A DNA stretch of 6,537 nt from an uncultured Methanobrevibacter sp. (GTDB taxonomy: Archaea; Methanobacteriota; Methanobacteria; Methanobacteriales; Methanobacteriaceae), in assembly GCA_902782595.1 (NCBI GenBank), contig CACZNW010000110.1, positions 1 to 6,537 of the forward strand, written 5' to 3'. The notes under the pieces were generated by a model. The model saw only the letters and a list, made by a program, of their open reading frames with translations. It was not told where the DNA came from and made no database searches. Positions 1-6,497 of this stretch are shown here, one piece after another. The translations under genes were made by a program, and so were the position numbers. Within the stretch, counting starts at the first letter, position 1. Each line of letters starts with the position of its first letter.

Positions 1-2304
1 ACTATTAATGTAACATCCAAATCTTCAGTTTACGGTATTTACTCCGGTATGAACGGTCAGAATACTTCTGTAGAGTATTATAATAATAATATCACTGGTA
101 ATGCTTACAATGTATTTGGTATGTCCATTGGTGATGTTAACAGTACCATATATGGTACACAAATTGATATTTCAGGTAATTACACTACAGGTATTGCTTA
201 CAGAGGAAATAATTTAACTTTAGAAAAAAATCACATTGTTTTACAATCCTCACAACAAGGAAATGAGTCTATCTGGGAAGGATTTGGTGTTGAAACAGTA
301 GGTGTTAAAGTTATTAAAGGTTATGCTTTAATTAAAAATAACACTATTGCAGGTAATGGTAAAGGTTTACACCTTGCTTCCAACTCCCAAATTAGGGTGG
401 AAGATAACTTCTTCAATGTCGTTGGAAATGATGATAAAGATGCTTATGCAATTTATGCAACTAATGTTCCTGATTTATTGATTGTTCAAAATCACATTGA
501 CTATCAGGGAACAACCAATCTTACAGGTATTAATAATGCAATTTATCTTAACAATGCTTCCCGTGCGGTGATTTCAGAAAATAGATTTGATTTAGATTTA
601 GTTTCCGCATTTATTGATTGGGTTGAAATCCCTGCCGGAAGTTATAACTATGTGCCTTATATTGTTAGTGAAGGTATTGTAATTGTAAATTCCAATAATA
701 TTACATTTGGCAGCAATAATGTAACTGTTGATGCTAGTAGTGTTGCAGGAGCATATGACACAATCTATACAATTGATGTTAAAAACTCCAATAATGCAAT
801 AATTGCTAATAATAATATTAAATCCACTGGTAAAATGTATGTTTATGGTATTGTTGTCTCCGGTGATGAATTTGAAATCTGTTCAAATAACATCACTTCT
901 TTAGGAGAATATTATGCTAACGGTATTGATATTGAAGGCCCTGCTTCTGGTTTAATTGAAGACAACACTATTGTTGCCATTGCAGGTAACTTATCCTATC
1001 CTGTTTATGGTGCAATGTCTAACGGTGCTGTTTCAGCTGAAATTATAGATAATGAAATCAACGGTAGTGCATATCTTGTATATGGTATCCAACTTGCAGG
1101 TGATAACGTAACTGTATCAGACAATATAATCAATGTTGCAGGTAATCACACTGTCGGTATCGGTTCCAGAGTTAAGAATATCATTATTGATGACAATGAA
1201 ATTGTATCAAACGCATCAAATGAAGGTAATTTAACTATATGGGACTCAATGGGCACTAATACTGAAGGTATTTTAATTGCAGCTGGTGATGCAGTAATTA
1301 CAGACAACGATGTAACCACAACAGGTGACGAAGCAATTAACTCCGGTGACAGTGCAATTATAATTGAAAATAATGACTTGATTGCTAAAAACGCTACTGG
1401 CAGTGATGCTATAAAAGGTAGTAATGTAAATGAATTGGAAATATCTACTTCATTAAAAACTATTTTAGTTGGATTTGATTTGACTAAAGTTTATGGTGAC
1501 GGTTCTCAATACATAGTAAAAGTTTTAGATGAAAACGCTAAACCTATTGTAGGTAAAGTAATCACTGCTACCATAAACAATCAAACATTAACTGCAATAA
1601 CTGACAGCAACGGTTTTGCTAAATTTGATATTAATCTTGTTAGTGGAAACTACACTGTTAAGGCATCATTTGCAGGAACTGTTGTATATTCTGCAAAAAA
1701 CACTACTAACACAATCACTGTTACTCCTAAACCGACCGCCTTCACAGCTCCGGACACTTCACTTTTAGTAACTGCTACCAACTCCGGTGCATCTTATAGA
1801 ATAATCTTAAAAGATGATTCCGGTAATGTTTTAGCAAACAAAAATGTTACTATAGTATTTGATGGTAAAACTTCTGTTGTAGCTACTGACGCTAACGGTA
1901 CAATTAACTATAATATTGTTGCTGCTAAAGAAGGCAGTTATGCATTATCTTTAAGCTTTACCGGTGATGATAAATATGCTGCATCCGCCGCTACTGCAAC
2001 TATTAAAGTTAATAAAGAAGCAACAAAATTAACCGCTGCTAAAAAGACTTACAAAGCTAAAGTTAAAACCAAAAAATACACTGCAACTTTAAAAGACAGT
2101 AACGGTAAAGTTATTAAAGGTGTTAAACTTACCTTAAAAGTTAAAGGTAAAACCTATAGGGCAACTACCAATGCTAAAGGTAAAGCAGTCTTTAAAATTA
2201 AAAACTTAAAGAAAAAAGGCACCTACAAAGCTACAGTTAAATTTGCAGGTAATAATTTATACAAAGCTTCATCCAAAACTGTTAAAATTAAAGTTAAAAA
2301 ATAG
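1..2304 (+). CDS. Adhesin-like cell-surface protein, beta-helix plus three Ig-like domains (5' partial)
   Basis: The frame is open from base 1 through the in-window ATG at 49 to TAG at 2302-2304. The true start and signal peptide are therefore off the left edge, and ATG 49 is only an internal methionine. At least 767 residues remain. Roughly codons 1-478 form a right-handed parallel beta-helix of about 20-30-residue coils, with recurring YGI, N-V/I-T-V/I and DN-x-I motifs (NosD/Beta_helix-like). Three Ig-like (Big-type) domains follow, at about bases 1435-1725, 1738-2013 and 2017-2301, each with a D-x-N/D-G-x-A/I turn and a G-x-Y strand near its end. The last domain is extremely lysine-rich. 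There is one cysteine, about two dozen N-x-S/T sequons, no C-terminal membrane segment and no LPXTG motif. The family is typical of Methanobrevibacter and Methanosphaera surface proteins, presumed to act in adhesion or as a cell-wall coat. Its ligand cannot be read from sequence. Confidence 0.9.
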   Translation, partial: TINVTSKSSVYGIYSGMNGQNTSVEYYNNNITGNAYNVFGMSIGDVNSTIYGTQIDISGNYTTGIAYRGNNLTLEKNHIVLQSSQQGNESIWEGFGVETVGVKVIKGYALIKNNTIAGNGKGLHLASNSQIRVEDNFFNVVGNDDKDAYAIYATNVPDLLIVQNHIDYQGTTNLTGINNAIYLNNASRAVISENRFDLDLVSAFIDWVEIPAGSYNYVPYIVSEGIVIVNSNNITFGSNNVTVDASSVAGAYDTIYTIDVKNSNNAIIANNNIKSTGKMYVYGIVVSGDEFEICSNNITSLGEYYANGIDIEGPASGLIEDNTIVAIAGNLSYPVYGAMSNGAVSAEIIDNEINGSAYLVYGIQLAGDNVTVSDNIINVAGNHTVGIGSRVKNIIIDDNEIVSNASNEGNLTIWDSMGTNTEGILIAAGDAVITDNDVTTTGDEAINSGDSAIIIENNDLIAKNATGSDAIKGSNVNELEISTSLKTILVGFDLTKVYGDGSQYIVKVLDENAKPIVGKVITATINNQTLTAITDSNGFAKFDINLVSGNYTVKASFAGTVVYSAKNTTNTITVTPKPTAFTAPDTSLLVTATNSGASYRIILKDDSGNVLANKNVTIVFDGKTSVVATDANGTINYNIVAAKEGSYALSLSFTGDDKYAASAATATIKVNKEATKLTAAKKTYKAKVKTKKYTATLKDSNGKVIKGVKLTLKVKGKTYRATTNAKGKAVFKIKNLKKKGTYKATVKFAGNNLYKASSKTVKIKVKK
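91..360 (+). repeat. Diverged internal protein repeat, copy 1 (beta-helix block)
   Basis: These 90 codons (beginning ITGNAYNVFG) align without gaps to the 90 codons at 1057-1326 (beginning INGSAYLVYG). I count 32 identical residues by eye. Shared landmarks include G-N-x-T-x-G-I, N-x-I-V, GN-x-S/T-IW and I-x-x-N at the same offsets. The offset is exactly 322 codons. This is a whole multi-coil block duplicated inside the helix, not just the normal coil periodicity. Confidence 0.7.
1057..1326 (+). repeat. Diverged internal protein repeat, copy 2 (beta-helix block)
   Basis: This is the partner of the block at 91-360: a gapless 90-residue alignment with 32 identities. It lies at the C-terminal end of the helix, just before the junction to the Ig-like domains. 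Both copies contain a tryptophan in an otherwise Trp-poor protein, in the shared GN-x-S/T-IW motif. Confidence 0.7.
2017..2301 (+). other. Lysine-rich C-terminal Ig-like domain of the adhesin-like protein
   Basis: This 95-codon terminal module contains 30 lysines and 1 arginine against only 2 acidic residues, and it has no N-x-S/T sequon. The two preceding Ig-like domains have ordinary composition and several sequons. It keeps the same fold signature (TATLKDSNGK, TTNAKGKAVF, GTYKATVKFAG). With no membrane anchor or sorting motif visible, a plausible role is electrostatic retention on the anionic wall. That role is inference. Confidence 0.6.
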
Positions 2305-2339
2305 GGATTTTTAATCTCTATTCCTTTTTTTATTTTTTC
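2301..2339 (+). terminator. Terminator of the adhesin-like gene
   Basis: An 8-bp hairpin pairs ATAGGGAT (2301-2308) with ATCTCTAT (2314-2321), including one G-T wobble, around a 5-base loop. It is followed at once by a T-rich run (2322-2339). The stem overlaps the stop codon. Archaeal termination depends mainly on the T-tract, so the T-run is the stronger part of the evidence. Confidence 0.65.
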
Positions 2340-2483
2340 ATATAGATTACTCAATTTAAAATACTTATTTTTAAATCGTCTTTTAATTATATGAAATATG
2401 GCCTAAATTATACATATTGTTATTTTCAAAACATATAATATTATCAATCATTACATTAATTATATGCATTGAAAAATTATAAC

Positions 2484-2527
2484 TAAAAATTAAAAATAAG
2501 AAAAAGTAAACCGGCCGCAGCCAACTT
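2484..2527 (-). terminator. Terminator of the grpE-dnaK-dnaJ cluster
   Basis: Read on the minus strand, AAGTTGGC (2527-2520) can pair with GCCGGTTT (2515-2508) around the loop TGCG, using three G-T wobbles. A T-rich run follows (2507-2484). The stem begins inside the dnaJ stop codon. The GC-rich core stands out in an otherwise very AT-rich gap. This terminator faces the one at 2301-2339. The roughly 145 bases between them are featureless AT-rich sequence. Confidence 0.6.
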
Positions 2528-3671
2528 ACTTCATGGCATCTTTCATGCGACCAAAGAGTCCTTTTTCGGAATGTTTAATTTCGTCTCCACTGATTTCAGC
2601 GAATTCCTTAAGCAAACTCTTTTGTTTTGAACTTAATTTTTTAGGGACAACTACTTTAACTGTAACGTAGAGGTTTCCTCTGCCTGAATGTCTGACGGAT
2701 GTCATTCCTTGCCCTCTCAACTTGAACACTGTTTCACTTTGTGTTCCTGAAGGTATTTTGAACTCGACTTCGTTCCCGTCAATTGTAGGTATGCTTATCA
2801 CGTCACCCAATGCCGCCTGAGGGAAACTGATTTGCTGGTCCATATAGAGGTGTTCACCCTGACGTGTGAATCTTTTGTTTCTCTTAATGTGTACGGTAAC
2901 AATCAAATCTCCTTCAAGACCTGCACTTTCACCACAGTTACCTTCTCCGGATACTCTTAAATGGTTACCTTCGTCGACTCCTTCGGGTATTTCGAGTTTA
3001 ATTGTTTTTGATTTTCTTTTGCTTCCTCTTCCACGGCATTCTTCACATGGTTCGGTAATGATTTTTCCGCTTCCGCCACATTCTCTGCAGGGTCTTATAT
3101 TAACCATCTGACCCAGGAATGTGTTGCTGACTTCTTTAATTTGTCCTGCGCCTCCACAGGTAGGGCATGTTTTAGGTTCCACTCCAGGTTTTGATTTGGA
3201 CCCATGACATGTGTCACATAATTCACTTCTTGTGATTTTAATTTCTTTTTCACATCCGTTAAATGCCTCTTCAAGTGTAATCGGAACTTCTGTGTAAATG
3301 TCTGAACCTCTTTCGGGACCTGCCTGTCGGGTCCTTGAACGGGAGCCTCCGCCAAAACCGAACAGATCAAAGATATTTCCAATGTCAAATCCCTGGAAGA
3401 TGTCTTCAAAGTTTACATTCTGATAGAAGTCTTCGGCGGTGTATCCGTCCATACCGGCATGACCGAACTGATCATATCTCTGACGTTTTTCATCATCGGA
3501 CAGGACGGCATAAGCCTCACTTACCTCTTTGAATTTTTCTTCGGCGTCCGGTTCATCACAGACGTCCGGATGGTATTGTCTGGCTAATTTACGATAAGCT
3601 TTTTTAATAGTTTTTTCATCTGCAGATTTGTCCACACCGAGAACTTCATAATAATCGCGCTTGTCTGCCAA
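2526..3671 (-). CDS. dnaJ: Type I (class A) Hsp40 co-chaperone DnaJ
   Basis: DnaJ binds unfolded clients and stimulates the ATPase of DnaK in the cytoplasm. Residues here are counted from the upstream ATG at 3677. The J domain is about 6-71, with the essential HPD at 36-38. A Gly/Phe region covers about 72-115. The zinc-binding domain has all eight cysteines in four CxxC repeats (154/157, 171/174, 197/200, 211/214). The C-terminal client-binding and dimerisation domains run from about 225 to 345. Repeat 1 reads CDTCHGSK, with lysine in place of the usual last glycine. I place the start at TTG 3671, because AGGTG then lies 7 bases upstream, exactly as for dnaK, and the protein begins (M)ADKRDYYEVLG as is common in the family. 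ATG 3677 leaves only 1 base after AGGTG and would add two residues. It is the last gene of the chaperone cluster, about 149 bases after dnaK. Confidence 0.96.
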   Translation of the reverse strand: MADKRDYYEVLGVDKSADEKTIKKAYRKLARQYHPDVCDEPDAEEKFKEVSEAYAVLSDDEKRQRYDQFGHAGMDGYTAEDFYQNVNFEDIFQGFDIGNIFDLFGFGGGSRSRTRQAGPERGSDIYTEVPITLEEAFNGCEKEIKITRSELCDTCHGSKSKPGVEPKTCPTCGGAGQIKEVSNTFLGQMVNIRPCRECGGSGKIITEPCEECRGRGSKRKSKTIKLEIPEGVDEGNHLRVSGEGNCGESAGLEGDLIVTVHIKRNKRFTRQGEHLYMDQQISFPQAALGDVISIPTIDGNEVEFKIPSGTQSETVFKLRGQGMTSVRHSGRGNLYVTVKVVVPKKLSSKQKSLLKEFAEISGDEIKHSEKGLFGRMKDAMK

Positions 3672-3677
3672 TTTCAT

Positions 3678-3684
3678 TCACCTT
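3678..3684 (-). promoter_or_regulatory. dnaJ ribosome binding site that decides the start
   Basis: The minus strand reads AAGGTGA directly against ATG 3677. From the G that ends AGGTG there is 1 base to ATG 3677 but 7 bases to TTG 3671. The dnaK site has 7 bases and the grpE site has 5. The spacing therefore favours TTG. Confidence 0.65.
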
Positions 3685-3725
3685 AAAAAAATAATGATTT
3701 AAAAAAATAAGATAGAAAAAATAAT
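3685..3725 (-). terminator. Run of oligo-T tracts between dnaK and dnaJ, possible partial terminator
   Basis: On the minus strand this stretch holds three successive T-runs of 6 to 7 bases, interrupted by short spacers. Such runs are the main archaeal termination signal. They could end some transcripts after dnaK and lower dnaJ output, or may simply reflect AT bias in a gap. No strong stem precedes them. Confidence 0.3.
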
Positions 3726-3744
3726 AGTTTTATCTTTACTGTCA

Positions 3745-3752
3745 GTTTATAT
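3745..3752 (-). promoter_or_regulatory. Candidate TATA box for a separate dnaJ transcript
   Basis: The minus strand reads ATATAAAC preceded by an A-rich stretch that could serve as a BRE. A start about 25 bases downstream would leave a leader of about 50 bases before dnaJ. A second candidate, TTATAAAAAATA, lies further upstream near 3777-3788. The gap of about 149 bases is long for co-transcribed genes, which is why a separate promoter is considered. Confidence 0.3.
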
Positions 3753-3798
3753 TTTTTTCATTGATTCTGATTTTTAGTATTTTTTATAACCTGGCAAT

Positions 3799-3814
3799 TA
3801 ATAAAACTTTATTA
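3799..3814 (-). terminator. AT-only hairpin just after dnaK
   Basis: A perfect inverted repeat, TAATAAA-GT-TTTATTA on the minus strand, lies 6 bases past the dnaK stop codon. It is made only of A-T pairs with a 2-base centre, so at best about 6 pairs can form. No T-run follows directly. It may mark a transcript 3' end or be chance. Confidence 0.2.
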
Positions 3815-3820
3815 TTTAAT

Positions 3821-5701
3821 CTAATCGTCTTTTACTTTATAGTCTGCATCAATTGTGTCATCGTCGCTGTTGTCCTGTGCACCTGCGTTAGGGTCAGCTC
3901 CGGCCTGTTGTTGTTGGGCCTGTGCTTCTGCCTGTGCTTGTTGGTAGACTTTAGCACCAATTTCCTGAATTACATTGGATAATTCATCAGACTTTGCTTT
4001 TATGGCATCAATGTCATCGCCTGCTATAAGTTCTCTTAATTCAGCTACAAGTCCTTCGACTTTAGTTTTTTCATCTTCAGATACCTGATCTTTGAGTTCA
4101 TCCAGAGTTTTTTCTGAAGTGTAAATTAATGAGTCTGCATTGTTTCTGATTTCAATTTCTTCCTGTCTTTTTTTATCTGCTTCAGCATTCATTTCTGCTT
4201 CTTTGATTTTCTGTTCGATTTCTTCGTCAGATAATTTGGTGGAAGATGTAATTGTTATTGCCTGTTCCTTACCGGTTCCTTTATCTTTTGCAGTTACATT
4301 GATAATACCGTTTGCGTCAATATCGAAGGTTACCTCGATTTGAGGGATTCCTCTTGGTGCAGGTGGGATTCCTACAAGTTGGAAACGGCCTAATGAGGTA
4401 TTGTCTGCAGCCATTTTTCTTTCTCCCTGTAAAACATTGATGTCTACTGAAGGCTGATTGTCAGCGGCTGTGGAGAATACCTGACTTTTTTTGGTAGGAA
4501 TGGTGGTGTTTCTCTCAATCAAAGTGGTTGATACTCCACCTAATGTTTCAATACCTAATGATAACGGGGTAACATCCAGTAATACGATATCTTTAATTTC
4601 ACCGGCTAATACTCCTCCCTGAATTGCTGCGCCCATTGATACACATTCCATTGGGTCAATACCACGTTCAACTGGTTTTCCTAGGAATTTTTCAACGAAT
4701 TTCTGAACGATTGGCATTCTGGTTGGTCCTCCGACTAAAATGATTTTGTCAATTTCTGATTTGCTCATTTTAGCATCATCTAAAGCCTGTTGCATTGGTT
4801 TTCCAGATTTTTCAACGATAGGATCAACGAGTTCTTCTAATTTTGCTCTTGTAAGTGAGATAATCAGGTTTTTAGGAGTTCCATCACTTCCCATTGCGAT
4901 GAACGGCAGGTTTACTTCGGTGGTAGTTGTGGTGGATAATTCGATTTTTGCTTTTTCGGCGGCTTCTCTTAACCTTTGTACTGCCTGGTCATTATCCATC
5001 AGGTCAATTCCTTCCTGTGATTTGAATTCATCTGCGAGATATTTGATTAAAACATTGTCCATATCGGTACCACCGAGTTGGGTGTCTCCACTTGTGGACC
5101 TTACTTCAAATACTCCTCCACCGAATTCCATGATGGTTACGTCCAGGGTACCTCCTCCTAAATCGTATACCATAATGTTCATGTCTTCTTCTTCGGATTT
5201 GTCAAGACCGTATGCGAGGCTTGCTGCGGTTGGTTCGTTTACAAGTCTTACAACGTCCAGTCCTGCAATGGTTCCGGCATCTTTGGTTGCGGTCCTCTGG
5301 TTGTCGTCAAAGTATGCAGGCACGGTAATTACAGCTTTTTCAATAGGTTCTCCGAGGAAGGTTTCTGCATCCTTTTTGATTTTTTGAAGGATAAATGCGG
5401 AAATTTCCTGTGGAGAGTATTGTTTTCCGTTTACAGTAACTTTGTGGTTGGTACCCATACTTCTTTTGATTGCACTGATGGTGTTTTCAGGGTTTGTTAC
5501 TGCTTGTCTTCTTGCAGGTTCACCAACTAGCATTTGACCGTCTTCGGTAAATGCAACATAACTTGGGAATGATTTACCGTATTGGCTTGCACCTTCAGCA
5601 GATGGGATTGTAGTTGGTTTTCCTCCTACAAGTACGGATGCCGCTGAGTTACTAGTACCTAAATCGATTCCAATAATTTTTTCTTTTTTAGTATCAGACA
5701 T
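3821..5701 (-). CDS. dnaK: Hsp70 chaperone DnaK
   Basis: This is a 626-residue ATP-dependent chaperone that holds and releases unfolded cytoplasmic proteins with DnaJ and GrpE. The nucleotide-binding domain is about 8-370, with phosphate-loop GIDLGTSNS (11-19), VYDLGGGTLDVTI (178-190) and ILVGGPTRMP (321-330). The linker DIVLLDVTPLSLG (371-383) leads to the beta-sandwich client domain (about 384-490), a helical lid (about 491-590), a Gln/Ala-rich stretch and an acidic tail ending DDDTIDADYKVKDD. Between KRSMG (80-83) and YSPQEISA (95-102) there are only about a dozen residues, so the segment of about 25 residues present in proteobacterial DnaK is missing, as in Gram-positive and other archaeal DnaK. 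AGGTG lies 7 bases before ATG 5701. It follows grpE by 43 bases and precedes dnaJ. The length is normal and no key residue is lost. Confidence 0.98.
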   Translation of the reverse strand: MSDTKKEKIIGIDLGTSNSAASVLVGGKPTTIPSAEGASQYGKSFPSYVAFTEDGQMLVGEPARRQAVTNPENTISAIKRSMGTNHKVTVNGKQYSPQEISAFILQKIKKDAETFLGEPIEKAVITVPAYFDDNQRTATKDAGTIAGLDVVRLVNEPTAASLAYGLDKSEEEDMNIMVYDLGGGTLDVTIMEFGGGVFEVRSTSGDTQLGGTDMDNVLIKYLADEFKSQEGIDLMDNDQAVQRLREAAEKAKIELSTTTTTEVNLPFIAMGSDGTPKNLIISLTRAKLEELVDPIVEKSGKPMQQALDDAKMSKSEIDKIILVGGPTRMPIVQKFVEKFLGKPVERGIDPMECVSMGAAIQGGVLAGEIKDIVLLDVTPLSLGIETLGGVSTTLIERNTTIPTKKSQVFSTAADNQPSVDINVLQGERKMAADNTSLGRFQLVGIPPAPRGIPQIEVTFDIDANGIINVTAKDKGTGKEQAITITSSTKLSDEEIEQKIKEAEMNAEADKKRQEEIEIRNNADSLIYTSEKTLDELKDQVSEDEKTKVEGLVAELRELIAGDDIDAIKAKSDELSNVIQEIGAKVYQQAQAEAQAQQQQAGADPNAGAQDNSDDDTIDADYKVKDD

Positions 5702-5734
5702 AATTAATCACCTTTATTTTTTTTAATATATTAT

Positions 5735-5742
5735 TTTATAAA
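5735..5742 (-). promoter_or_regulatory. Weak TATA-like box in the grpE-dnaK gap
   Basis: The palindromic TTTATAAA lies 33 bases from the dnaK ATG. A start about 25 bases downstream would leave a leader of only about 10-15 bases, just enough to carry the AGGTGA site. It could give dnaK a transcript independent of grpE. The gap is nearly all A and T, so chance is likely. Confidence 0.2.
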
Positions 5743-5744
5743 CA

Positions 5745-6296
5745 TTATTTTTTACAAACTATAACTTTTGAATATTTAAGAACTTTGTCCTTGTACATGT
5801 ATCCTTTCATCAACTCTTCTATAATATATCCGTTTTCGACTTCATCGGATTTCTGCACCATCAGGGCTTCATGTTTGTTCAGGTCAAATTTTTCACCTTT
5901 TGCAGGTATCTCTGTTACGCCTTCTTTTTCTAAAAGGTCGCTGAATTTATTATATATGAGTTCTGTGCCGTTTCTTAAATCTTCATCGTTTTCAGTTTCT
6001 AAAGCTCTACCGAGGTCTTCGTAAACGTCAAGAAATTCCACAATAACATTCTCGTTTGCGAATTTTACAAGTTCTTTATTTCTTTTATCTGTGATTTTTT
6101 TGAAATTTTCGAAATCTGCTTGAAGTCTTTGTGAAAGAGAAATGTATTCCTGAGTTTCATTTCTTTCGTTTTCAAGATCTTTTTTGAGGTTTTCTATTTC
6201 TTCGTCTTTTGAAGCTAACTCTTCAAGAAGTGCATCATATTTTTCTTGAATATCTTGGCTTTCGACTTCAGTTTCGCTTTTATTTTCATCAGTCAT
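5745..6296 (-). CDS. grpE: Nucleotide exchange factor GrpE
   Basis: GrpE is a dimeric cytoplasmic co-chaperone that opens the DnaK nucleotide pocket and releases ADP. The product has 183 residues. It starts with an acidic, disordered head (about 1-15), then a long charged coiled coil (about 16-80, rich in E/K with heptad-like leucines). A helical bundle follows (about 80-128). The C-terminal beta-wing that contacts DnaK is about 129-182, with the family signature FDLNKHEAL (137-145) and GYMYKDKVLKYSKVIV (165-180). AGGTG lies 5 bases before ATG 6296. It is the first gene of the cluster. No hrcA or other regulator gene lies between it and the right edge. The order grpE-dnaK-dnaJ is that of many bacteria and of other Methanobacteriales. 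Confidence 0.97.
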   Translation of the reverse strand: MTDENKSETEVESQDIQEKYDALLEELASKDEEIENLKKDLENERNETQEYISLSQRLQADFENFKKITDKRNKELVKFANENVIVEFLDVYEDLGRALETENDEDLRNGTELIYNKFSDLLEKEGVTEIPAKGEKFDLNKHEALMVQKSDEVENGYIIEELMKGYMYKDKVLKYSKVIVCKK

Positions 6297-6302
6297 AGTT
6301 AC

Positions 6303-6315
6303 ACCTTTTTGAGGT
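6303..6315 (-). promoter_or_regulatory. Small hairpin covering the grpE ribosome binding site
   Basis: On the grpE strand, ACCT (6315-6312) can pair with AGGT (6306-6303) of the ribosome binding site across the loop CAAAA. The stem has only 4 bp, so it would be marginal and heat-labile. It could work as a simple temperature-sensitive gate or be chance. No longer pairing with the site was seen close by. Confidence 0.3.
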
Positions 6316-6331
6316 TTTTTGAAAAACTAAT

Positions 6332-6434
6332 GTAATAACTCTTAACTGAGAATATTAACTTTTTGGCTTTTAATTTTGGTTTTTGGGAATTTATGGACAT
6401 ATAGGAAAATGGTTCATCTTTTAAGAGCTATTAC
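6332..6434 (-). repeat. 14-base inverted repeat in the grpE leader (arms 6332-6345 and 6421-6434)
   Basis: The plus strand reads GTAATAACTCTTAA at the left arm and TTAAGAGCTATTAC at the right arm. As DNA, 13 of 14 positions match. In RNA made from the minus strand the odd pair is G-U, so all 14 positions can pair around a 75-base loop. The stem ends 35 bases before the grpE ATG. It may be an RNA stem in the leader or two DNA half-sites for a regulator. Confidence 0.5.
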
Positions 6435-6454
6435 TTAAAGTTTTTCACCACCAA

Positions 6455-6462
6455 ATATTAAA
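6455..6462 (-). promoter_or_regulatory. Alternative TATA-like box for grpE
   Basis: TTTAATAT on the minus strand directly abuts the operator-like dyad at 6463-6477. Its match to the archaeal consensus is poorer than that of the box at 6510-6517. If used, RNA would begin near 6430, close to the upstream arm of the leader inverted repeat, giving a leader of about 135 bases. Confidence 0.25.
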
Positions 6463-6477
6463 GTAACCAAAAGTTAT
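6463..6477. promoter_or_regulatory. Operator-like dyad GTAAC-N5-GTTAT, site A (HSR1-type candidate)
   Basis: The plus strand reads GTAAC-CAAAA-GTTAT. The core TAAC-N5-GTTA is a perfect dyad. It matches the inner part of CTAAC-N5-GTTAG, the palindrome I recall for the heat-shock repressor HSR1 of Archaeoglobus fulgidus. A near-identical copy lies 35 bases to the right. No such dyad was seen in the grpE-dnaK or dnaK-dnaJ gaps. Confidence 0.6.
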
Positions 6478-6497
6478 CTTTCTCTTACATTATTATA

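Noticed and set aside
1..2304. Tandem DNA repeats or a CRISPR-like array suggested by the repetitive look of the adhesin gene
   Set aside because: The repetition is at protein level, with coils of variable length. There are no identical DNA repeats with regular unique spacers.
2383..2466. Perfect 11-base direct repeat TTAATTATATG at 2383-2393 and 2456-2466 in the convergent gap
   Set aside because: In such AT-rich spacer DNA an 11-base AT repeat is expected by chance. It shows no dyad, array or link to a gene.
3095..3409. A 104-codon minus-strand frame overlapping dnaJ
   Set aside because: It lies in another frame of the zinc-finger region of dnaJ, and its translation has no domain character.
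4740..5387. A 215-codon open frame on the plus strand inside dnaK, and other long plus-strand frames opposite dnaJ, dnaK and grpE
   Set aside because: They are antisense shadows of well-conserved genes. Their Ser/Leu-rich translations have no family features, and no ribosome binding site or promoter supports them.
6299..6400. A 33-codon minus-strand frame (ATG 6400 to TAA 6299) ending in the grpE ribosome binding site, considered as a leader peptide
   Set aside because: No ribosome binding site precedes its ATG, and its Lys/Ser-rich composition is what AT-rich DNA gives by chance. It would matter only if conserved in relatives.
6332..6434. CIRCE element (bacterial HrcA operator) in the grpE control region
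   Set aside because: The inverted repeat arms do not match TTAGCACTC/GAGTGCTAA, and the spacing is 75 bases, not 9. No hrcA gene is present in the window.
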